Assembly (NCBI GenBank): GCA_937900305.1
Contig: CALCCV010000449.1
Coordinates: 1-5,071 of the forward strand
Direction of reading: 5' to 3'
Length of the DNA: 5,071 bases
From: an uncultured Pseudobdellovibrionaceae bacterium
GTDB taxonomy: Bacteria > Bdellovibrionota > Bdellovibrionia > Bdellovibrionales > Bdellovibrionaceae
The notes beneath the pieces are model-generated. The model was given only the letters and a program-made list of their open reading frames with translations. It was not told where the DNA came from and ran no database searches. A program made the position numbers and the translations under genes. Within the stretch, counting starts at the first letter, position 1; the number at the start of each line of letters is the position of its first letter. Of the stretch, positions 1 to 4,951 are shown piece by piece.

Positions 1-210
1 TTTTTTGACTTCATGAACACGGTCTATCAAACCAAGTCTCAAAAAGACTTCCCCAATACCAGGTCTGGTCACTAATTCGATCAAATGATCTGGAAACTCA
101 AGACGAAGCCTCTTAAAAAAAGGTGCGCCTAAAAGGAGATCTCCGAGAAAGGCCGTTTGAATAACGAGAATTCTGGCTCGGGTGAGTGAAATCTCTGACT
201 GCGACTCCAT
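1..210 (-). CDS. Second family 9 glycosyltransferase (heptosyltransferase-like), N-terminal 70 residues, cut by window edge
   Basis: Translating the minus strand from the ATG at 210 gives 70 codons open to the window edge. After a ten-residue leader comes RILVIQTAFLGDLLLGAPFF, the first beta strand and glycine loop of family 9 glycosyltransferases. This family moves ADP-heptose and similar sugars onto the lipopolysaccharide core at the inner face of the cytoplasmic membrane. The Asp of the GD pair (residue 24) matches the proposed catalytic base of WaaC. A second Rossmann strand (LIELVTRPG) follows. The start is well fixed: an in-frame TGA (211-213) directly precedes the ATG, a Shine-Dalgarno AGGA sits at 216-219, and no later start keeps the first strand. 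The gene begins inside the 3' end of the preceding glycosyltransferase gene, 82 bases overlapping in another frame, so the two are probably co-transcribed and translationally coupled. The sugar and acceptor cannot be told from this fragment. Confidence 0.85.
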   Translation of the reverse strand, partial: MESQSEISLTRARILVIQTAFLGDLLLGAPFFKRLRLEFPDHLIELVTRPGIGEVFLRLGLIDRVHEVKK

Positions 211-1301
211 TCAAGTCCTAGGTTGAAAGCTTCAAGCACTTCGGAGAGAGAGACTTGATCGTAACACATGACCTCTTTGTCGCAAGATCTTTTCCAACAC
301 GGCGCACAGCTGGCGCGGGACAACACTTTCACCCCTCGCTGAAAAAGATCAATCTCCTGCTCACACGTCGGCCCAAACCAGGCGATCACAAACTTTTTTT
401 GGCTGATGGCCATGTGCATGCCCAAACTGTCTCCGCTAAATACAACATCGCACGCGCGCACACTCACCAAACCGTCCCTCAATCCCCCATTCATCGGCGA
501 AATTTCAATGGGCAAATCGCGGGCGATCGCCTTGGCCAAACGTTCATCTTCGATTCCTCCACCCAACAACACCACCCGTAAATCTTGCCGAAGCAAAAGT
601 TCACCAATCATGGCGCGAGTAAAATCGACAGAAAGTTTTTTTGCCGAAATGGCTCCGCTACAGCCCACATTGATTCCAACCAATGAACGCCCCTGGCTCC
701 ATTTTTTCTTCCGGCACTCCGCTTCGCCCTCTTCAGAGGCCCAAAGAGGCAGCGAATATTCATTTCGCAAATAAGTCCCCAGCGCCAGCGCCTCATGGAT
801 CAATTGCAATTCAGATTTACGATTGATTTTAAACTTCAATTCGTTATTCAAACCGATCTGGTATAACTCCACAGCCTCTAGATTTGCCGGGATCACAGCT
901 CCATACCGATCAGTGCAAAAGCCAAAAATCTCTCGCGGATTCAACTCAGCGACAAGACCCGAAGCGACCTGACATTTATCCACAACATAGGCGAAATCCC
1001 ACTGAGTTGAACGCAAACGCAAAAGATCTCGTTCACTAACCGTTCGCACGGCATCCAAGCCGGGAACACTCAGTAAAAGTGGAGCGGCTATCGGATCGGT
1101 CACCCAAGTCAATTTTGCAAACGGATGCTTCGTTCGCAGGGCCTGTATCAATGCTGTTGATCGAACCACTGAACCCAACGCTCCCAGATGAATGAACACC
1201 ACTGACTCTCTCACTTCCTGAAAATGAGGACAGGCGCTGTCACAAGAGTCATTCAACGCGCAAGGCTTATAGCCACTGAAGTGTCGGCAATTCATAGTCA
1301 C
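129..1301 (-). CDS. Family 9 glycosyltransferase (LPS heptosyltransferase type) with N- and C-terminal cysteine clusters
   Basis: The 390-residue product should be a cytoplasmic, membrane-associated GT-B enzyme transferring a heptose or other sugar to lipopolysaccharide core or a related glycan. The first Rossmann strand and loop are at about 33-50 (VVFIHLGALGSVVRSTAL). The second half begins near 206 (SLVGINVGCSG), followed by VVLLGGG (243-249). The family signature FSGDSLGMHMA...FGPT (288-312) keeps the Asp (291) used for sugar-nucleotide binding in WaaC. The position of WaaC's catalytic Asp13 is Ser44 here. Four cysteines precede the fold (5, 14, 20, 24) and four follow it (332, 335, 340, 346). 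I recall similar N-terminal CRHF-type leaders in deltaproteobacterial relatives. The start is GTG at 1301, or possibly ATG at 1295; neither has a strong Shine-Dalgarno site. Residues 364-390 lie beyond the usual fold and are encoded in the overlap with the next gene. Family assignment is firm; substrate is unknown. Confidence 0.9.
   Translation of the reverse strand: MTMNCRHFSGYKPCALNDSCDSACPHFQEVRESVVFIHLGALGSVVRSTALIQALRTKHPFAKLTWVTDPIAAPLLLSVPGLDAVRTVSERDLLRLRSTQWDFAYVVDKCQVASGLVAELNPREIFGFCTDRYGAVIPANLEAVELYQIGLNNELKFKINRKSELQLIHEALALGTYLRNEYSLPLWASEEGEAECRKKKWSQGRSLVGINVGCSGAISAKKLSVDFTRAMIGELLLRQDLRVVLLGGGIEDERLAKAIARDLPIEISPMNGGLRDGLVSVRACDVVFSGDSLGMHMAISQKKFVIAWFGPTCEQEIDLFQRGVKVLSRASCAPCWKRSCDKEVMCYDQVSLSEVLEAFNLGLEWSRSQRFHSPEPEFSLFKRPFSEISF
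216..219 (-). promoter_or_regulatory. Ribosome binding site AGGA of the second glycosyltransferase
   Basis: On the minus strand the sequence reads TAGGACTTGAATG, which places AGGA five bases before the ATG at 210. It lies inside the coding region of the upstream glycosyltransferase. Together with the TGA just before the ATG, it decides the start of the overlapping gene. Confidence 0.65.
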
Positions 1302-1310
1302 TATTCTAAA

Positions 1311-1323
1311 TCTCAGACTGAGA
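1311..1323. repeat. Perfect 13-base palindrome TCTCAGACTGAGA, possible operator
   Basis: Two six-base arms (TCTCAG and CTGAGA) flank a single A. It sits 10 to 22 bases upstream of the GTG start of the divergent glycosyltransferase gene, a place where a repressor could act. A palindrome this short can arise by chance, and no regulator is named. Confidence 0.3.
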
Positions 1324-1334
1324 AAACCCTAGAC

Positions 1335-1344
1335 GACCTAGGTC
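1335..1344. repeat. Perfect 10-base palindrome GACCTAGGTC
   Basis: GACCTAGGTC reads the same on both strands and lies 11 bases from the 13-base palindrome at 1311-1323, upstream of the glycosyltransferase gene. The arms differ from that palindrome, so it is not a second copy of the same site. It could be an operator half of unknown type or chance. Confidence 0.2.
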
Positions 1345-1464
1345 TCAAAACAAGGCGCAGTTCCAACTAGATCCTCGACAGAAGCCGGGCTTTTAATGAC
1401 CTAAGGTGAAACATCCAGCTCTTTTGGTGGCCCGATATTGAAAAACTTTTGTAAAATAAAAGCT

Positions 1465-1500
1465 AGTCCCCTCACACCTTCGATTTACGACTAGGGGATT
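1465..1500 (+). other. Hairpin-forming inverted repeat in the leader of the lipoprotein gene
   Basis: AGTCCCCT (1465-1472) can pair with AGGGGATT (1493-1500) in RNA, giving eight pairs including one G-U, around a 20-base loop. It ends 35 bases before the ATG at 1536 and is not followed directly by a U run, so it does not look like a terminator. A role in mRNA stability or translation is possible but unsupported. Confidence 0.3.
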
Positions 1501-1521
1501 CGCGCGGTTTTTGGGGAAAAT

Positions 1522-1528
1522 AGAGGGG
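1522..1528 (+). promoter_or_regulatory. Ribosome binding site AGAGGGG of the lipoprotein gene
   Basis: A purine-rich AGAGGGG ends seven bases before the ATG at 1536 and contains the GAGG core of a Shine-Dalgarno site. It supports that ATG as the start, which also gives an N-terminus reading directly as a signal peptide. Confidence 0.6.
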
Positions 1529-1535
1529 CGTCGCT

Positions 1536-2678
1536 ATGCAATTATTTTCGACTCAGCATTGGACCAAAATTTCAGCGGCATTGCTGATTTTGGTTTTTAT
1601 AGCCTTTCAAAATTGTGCGAAAGCTCCGCTTTCTCAAAGCAGCTCAGGCGCTCCAACCCCCGGTACACCTCTGGCCCTAGCGCAAGAAAACATGACGATC
1701 GTTCGTCAACCTCGCAACGTCAGCCTAAGCTTAAATCAATGCACATTTATTTCTTTGGACGTCACAGTGCCTGACGGTGCAACAACATCTTATGAATGGA
1801 CGATCAAAGGCCAAGTGATTCGAAACAACTCTCAAACTATCAAATTCTGCGCTTACGAAACATCGCCCGGTGGAAACGACGTAATGACCTTTCGAATGGC
1901 CGCTCAAGAGAACGACACCTTTTCTCTGCGAGTCGTTGTCTCGTCAGAACTCGAAGGCGAAACTCAAACCGCCGAATCAGCCGACATCGCGATCTCTGTT
2001 CTCGCCAAACAAACTGGCACAGGCGCTGACACCAACCGATACTCAGATCCACTTTTGAATTACGCAAGCACCATGCAGGTCGCACTTCGTGAAAAACAAC
2101 AGGCCGAAGGAGACGACCCAATTGTCGTCATTCCCGGCAGCAACACGGATTTTATCGGGGATGCCACAAGGGTCATTGAAGTGACAACCGGAAACTTCCA
2201 AGTGAATCTGTTTGATGCTGCCGGCAAGAGCTTCGTTTTCAAAACCACCAAACGTTTTAGAATTCGCCCGCGCCTAGCCCGTTACGCTGGAAAAACTTTG
2301 CACGATCTCATCATGGAAATCACTGCGCTCAGTTTGCCACCCTCCGGCGAGTATCGAGTGATGTTCCTGTGGCAAGCCAATGCGGCTTTCAACATTCGAA
2401 TTCGAGTCAAAGGAGCCAGCGGCGCCGTCTGTGAAGGAAACAACAAGTCCTACTTCGCTACAGACGCGGGAGGTGCTTACGACGTCACCAATATCAAAAT
2501 TGATGATGATGGATTTCGAGGTCTTGCCAGAGTGAAAATGAATATAATGCTAAATGCAGCTGGTCTCACCGGCGCCAACTACCTAGACATTTACGCGATC
2601 CAAACGCGATATGACCAAGTTCACGGCGCCGACGACAACGGACTCTCTGGCTGCGTCGGCAGCTCTTGGCCCGATTAA
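1536..2678 (+). CDS. Probable surface lipoprotein with an Ig-like segment, function unknown
   Basis: I do not recognise a named family for this 380-residue protein. It begins with a signal peptide: K11, a hydrophobic core (about 12-24), then FQNCAKAP with Cys27 as the likely lipidated residue. The lipobox is atypical (Phe-Gln-Asn before Cys, where Leu-Ala-Gly is usual), so lipidation is inferred. A Ser/Pro/Gly/Thr linker (about 31-47) typical of surface-tethered proteins follows. Residues 53-137 resemble a single immunoglobulin-like domain, with alternating strands, YEW at 86-88 and two cysteines (69 and 105) placed for a disulphide bond. The remainder (about 165-380) is beta-rich with no motif I know and holds two more cysteines (299 and 373). 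No catalytic signature is visible. It is transcribed alone, divergent from the glycosyltransferase and convergent with oppC, 34 bases away. Export is fairly secure; the role is unknown. Confidence 0.8.
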   Translation: MQLFSTQHWTKISAALLILVFIAFQNCAKAPLSQSSSGAPTPGTPLALAQENMTIVRQPRNVSLSLNQCTFISLDVTVPDGATTSYEWTIKGQVIRNNSQTIKFCAYETSPGGNDVMTFRMAAQENDTFSLRVVVSSELEGETQTAESADIAISVLAKQTGTGADTNRYSDPLLNYASTMQVALREKQQAEGDDPIVVIPGSNTDFIGDATRVIEVTTGNFQVNLFDAAGKSFVFKTTKRFRIRPRLARYAGKTLHDLIMEITALSLPPSGEYRVMFLWQANAAFNIRIRVKGASGAVCEGNNKSYFATDAGGAYDVTNIKIDDDGFRGLARVKMNIMLNAAGLTGANYLDIYAIQTRYDQVHGADDNGLSGCVGSSWPD

Positions 2679-2680
2679 AT

Positions 2681-2698
2681 CCTATCCGCACCTATCCG
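2681..2698. repeat. Tandem copy of CCTATCCG between two convergent genes
   Basis: CCTATCCG occurs at 2681-2688 and again at 2691-2698, separated by CA. It fills most of the short gap between the stop codons of the lipoprotein gene and oppC. It may be a small slippage duplication; no function is evident. Confidence 0.5.
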
Positions 2699-2705
2699 TC
2701 AGAAT

Positions 2706-2740
2706 AAAAAACTCATCGACGTACGGCTTTGGGGTCGATG
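2706..2740 (-). terminator. Candidate rho-independent terminator over the oppC stop codon
   Basis: On the minus strand CATCGAC (complement of 2734-2740) can pair with GTCGATG (complement of 2714-2720) around a 13-base loop. After two bases comes a run of six T (complement of 2706-2711). The stem lies in the last codons of oppC and touches its TGA stop. Seven pairs with modest GC make it a weak example, but the U run lies only on the side expected for the permease operon. No comparable structure was seen for the lipoprotein transcript. Confidence 0.45.
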
Positions 2741-4032
2741 GCATCCTGCAAGCCGTCACCCAAAAAGTTAAAACTCACGACCGTCAAAAAGATGAGCAAC
2801 CCGGGCAATACAGCCAACCAAACATTTTTGTACATGACCTCTTGGGCATTATTCAACATATTGCCCCAGCTCGGCGTGGGCGGCATAATTCCAAGCCCTA
2901 AAAAGCTAAGTGCCGCTTCAAACAAAATTGAATTTCCAATACCCAAAGTGATCGACACCAGCATAGGTGCAATCACGTTTGGAAACATGTGACGAACAAT
3001 GATCGTTGAATCTTTCGCGCCCAAAGTTTTGGAAGCCAAAATAAATTCACGCTCACGCAAGGACAAAATACTTCCCCGCACCAATCGAGCAACCGTCATC
3101 CAACTGAACAAACACAAGATGACAACCATCTTAAAGATGCTCTCGTTGCCATTGCTGATAAATAAATCCAGAAACGGCAACTTGGTCAGATCAATCGCTG
3201 CAAACACAATCAGCACGGGAACCAGTGGGAGCGACAAGAGAGCATCGGTAATTCTCATCAGCAAACTGTCCAGCCAGCCACCATAAAATCCCGCCACACT
3301 GCCGATCATCAATCCCATCAGCGCTGAAACGAGTGCCACCATGATGCCCACGCCGATCGACACTCTGGTTCCATAAACCAAACGAATCAAGACATCACGA
3401 CCAACTTCATCAGTTCCAAAAACATGATAGGTTGAAAAATCCTTAGCCAAATCTTTCATAGCCGCTTGAGATTCTCCAGAAAGCAGAGCAATTTTTGGCT
3501 TGCTCTGCGCATATTCCAAAAGCATCAATTCATAAATCGCATCCTGGTTACTGACCCCGGGAATTAAATTCTTCTCGACGATTTCCGTTTGAACTTTCGT
3601 GGCCAGCTCGGGATGGGCCTCTAGCCAAACTTCTGTCGTTGCTTCCCGAGTGTCCGTCGAAGCCTCAGACCGAGTCATCGGCAACAGGTATCTTGCCGAA
3701 ACATTTTGTTTGTTTGGATTCAAGCCCGTGGCCCAAGCTATCAGATCTGCACCCATCGCCACCGCCAGAAATGCGCAGATGACAACGAGTCCAGCAACGG
3801 CCATGCGGTGCTCAAAAAATTGATTGAGCACGATCTTCCACATAGGAAGGCTGGTCTCAAGGGACTTCCTATCTTTGTCAGAAAGGGTCGCTTGAACTTC
3901 AGGGTCCGTATTTGCTTCAGGTGTCACTCGGCTTGTCTCCATCAGATTGTCGCTCTGGTTGTCACTGCTATTTTGAGTTGATCGAGCCAAGGACCTCTTA
4001 TTTGTATGAGATTCGGGGGTCTGCAACTCCAT
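2713..4032 (-). CDS. oppC: Peptide ABC importer inner-membrane permease, OppC/DppC family, enlarged
   Basis: This is the second membrane subunit of an Opp/Dpp-type importer, forming with OppB the channel through which ATPases drive peptides or similar solutes into the cytoplasm. The OppC_N segment covers MWKIVLNQFFEHRMAVAGLVV (about 64-84) with the first helix at about 76-102. The family hallmark HVFGTDEVGRDVLIRLVYG is at 203-221. The permease domain follows, with the ATPase-contacting EAA loop at about 330-356 (ASKTLGAK...HMFPN), then LSFLGLG (375-381) and the C-terminal FLGDGLQDAIDPK (423-435). At 439 residues it is far longer than E. coli OppC (302). The excess is a polar, low-complexity cytoplasmic N-terminus (about 1-60) and a charged periplasmic insertion (about 105-200). 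The ATG at 4032 overlaps oppB by 35 bases. Met31 (3942) is a possible alternative start, since neither has a strong ribosome site. The substrate could be peptide, nickel or another solute. Confidence 0.9.
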   Translation of the reverse strand: MELQTPESHTNKRSLARSTQNSSDNQSDNLMETSRVTPEANTDPEVQATLSDKDRKSLETSLPMWKIVLNQFFEHRMAVAGLVVICAFLAVAMGADLIAWATGLNPNKQNVSARYLLPMTRSEASTDTREATTEVWLEAHPELATKVQTEIVEKNLIPGVSNQDAIYELMLLEYAQSKPKIALLSGESQAAMKDLAKDFSTYHVFGTDEVGRDVLIRLVYGTRVSIGVGIMVALVSALMGLMIGSVAGFYGGWLDSLLMRITDALLSLPLVPVLIVFAAIDLTKLPFLDLFISNGNESIFKMVVILCLFSWMTVARLVRGSILSLREREFILASKTLGAKDSTIIVRHMFPNVIAPMLVSITLGIGNSILFEAALSFLGLGIMPPTPSWGNMLNNAQEVMYKNVWLAVLPGLLIFLTVVSFNFLGDGLQDAIDPKAVRR

Positions 4033-4927
4033 ATAATATATCCGCCACTAAATTCATGACCAATACCATGGTCACTGAGATGATGAATGAAATCATAGCC
4101 ACATTGTAATCGTTTGAAATGATCGAATCGTACACAAGTTTTCCAACGCCCTGATAAGAAAAGACCGTCTCAGTCAACACGGCACCCGAAAACACAGTGG
4201 AAAAGCTGAGGGCCACCACCGTAATGAGAGGGATCAATGCATTTCGAAAAGCGTGTTTCCAAATCACAGTTTGATTCGACAATCCTTTTGCCCGTGCTGT
4301 CCGCACAAAATCATTTCTCATGGCTTCAGACATTGCACTTCGAGAGAATCGAACAAATTGACCGATTTGCTGCAAACTCAAACTGATAATCGGGAGAATC
4401 AGGTACTTTCCCCGATCCAATAGAAACGCTAAAAAACTAGGATCTTCTAAACCCGTGGTTTCAGTGCCACCCGCCGGAAGCCAACCTAAAACCACTGAAA
4501 AAATAATTATCAAAAGAATCCCGAGCCAAAACGAAGGCGTCGCAATCCCCCCGAAAGCCAGAAAATTGGCCGCATAATCAAACTTTGTTCCCGGCTTCAG
4601 CGCCGAAAAAATTCCCAAAGGGATCGCTATCAACAATGAAAACAGCAGGGAGGCCATGGACAACCAAAATGTATTCAACAATCGCGGGCCAAGAAGTTCT
4701 GAAACGGGCACCCGGTAGGTTCGACTGTAACCCAAATCCCCTTGAACGATCGTCGACGCCCAATTGTAATATCGTTTGTACATGGGTTGATCGAGGCCAT
4801 AAAGTTCTCGCAACCGAGCCACATCCGCCGGCGTGATCTTTGGGTTGGACGTGACCAAAAGATCCACCGGATCTCCGGGCATCAAAGTCATAAGGCCAAA
4901 ACAAAGGTACGACAAAATAACGACCAC
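3998..4927 (-). CDS. oppB: Peptide ABC importer inner-membrane permease, OppB/DppB family, 5' end lost
   Basis: This is the first membrane subunit of an Opp/Dpp-type importer and the partner of the downstream OppC. From the GTG at 4927 there are 309 codons. LMPGDPVD (15-22) ends the truncated first helix. The soluble segment LRELYGLDQPMYKRYYNW and GDLGYS (63-68) are standard for the family. The helices and EAA loop follow (FVRTARAKGLSNQTVIWKHAF at 207-227, then RNALIP at 228-233), with GVGKL (260-264) and the closing DILYGVADPR (296-305). The GTG is unlikely to be the real start: E. coli DppB has about 30 residues before PGDP and this reading has 16. The frame continues upstream as KRLIEFFA, where KRL matches the conserved RRL, but no ATG, GTG or TTG occurs before an in-frame stop at 5066-5068. 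The true 5' end seems replaced by unrelated sequence near 4931-4951, so I treat the gene as truncated. Confidence 0.85.
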   Translation of the reverse strand: MVVILSYLCFGLMTLMPGDPVDLLVTSNPKITPADVARLRELYGLDQPMYKRYYNWASTIVQGDLGYSRTYRVPVSELLGPRLLNTFWLSMASLLFSLLIAIPLGIFSALKPGTKFDYAANFLAFGGIATPSFWLGILLIIIFSVVLGWLPAGGTETTGLEDPSFLAFLLDRGKYLILPIISLSLQQIGQFVRFSRSAMSEAMRNDFVRTARAKGLSNQTVIWKHAFRNALIPLITVVALSFSTVFSGAVLTETVFSYQGVGKLVYDSIISNDYNVAMISFIISVTMVLVMNLVADILYGVADPRISYK

Positions 4928-4930
4928 AGC

Positions 4931-4951
4931 AAAAAACTCAATCAGGCGTTT
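4931..4951. other. Probable breakpoint joining oppB sequence to unrelated Bug-family sequence
   Basis: Read on the minus strand, OppB-like residues seem to continue to about 4951 (KRL). Read on the plus strand, Bug-like residues begin at about 4931-4937 (KKLNQAF). The two signals meet or overlap by a few bases here, as expected for a join at short shared sequence. It may be an assembly, cloning or amplification chimera, or a real rearrangement. Confidence 0.6.

Larger units (their letters stand above)
1302..1535. promoter_or_regulatory. Divergent intergenic region between glycosyltransferase and lipoprotein genes
   Basis: This 234-base gap must carry the promoters of both divergent genes. 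No textbook sigma-70 pair stands out. For the minus-strand gene, TAGAAT (1303-1308) lies seven bases before the internal ATG at 1295. That spacing would suit a leaderless transcript, but the -35 position (TAGGGT) is poor. For the plus-strand gene there is an AT-rich stretch at 1438-1463 with TTGAAA (1438-1443) and TAAAAT (1452-1457), but only eight bases separate them. Two short palindromes and one hairpin are listed separately. No open frame in the gap looks like a gene. Confidence 0.4.

Noticed and set aside
255..774. Plus-strand open frames (255-581 and 406-774) opposite the glycosyltransferase gene
   Set aside because: Their products are low-complexity, with no family pattern or ribosome site, and the opposite strand clearly encodes a conserved enzyme.
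1382..1394. AAGCCGGGCTT inverted repeat followed by T as a terminator
   Set aside because: A real hairpin would have only about four pairs and there is no plus-strand gene ending upstream of it.
1428..1442. Sigma-54-like TGGCCC...TTGA element
   Set aside because: The spacing between GG and the second element is off by one base and the required GC is absent.
1796..2121. Open frames within the lipoprotein gene (1796-2029 plus, 1840-2121 minus)
   Set aside because: Arg-rich compositions typical of out-of-frame reading, with no motifs. The lipoprotein frame has signal peptide, ribosome site and domain structure.
2611..4109. Several plus-strand open frames opposite oppC and the end of oppB
   Set aside because: All are antisense to strongly recognisable permease sequence and show no independent features.
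4585..4836. Plus-strand open frame opposite oppB
   Set aside because: Antisense of conserved OppB sequence and not in the same frame as the Bug-family tail at 4937-5071, so not its missing N-terminal part.
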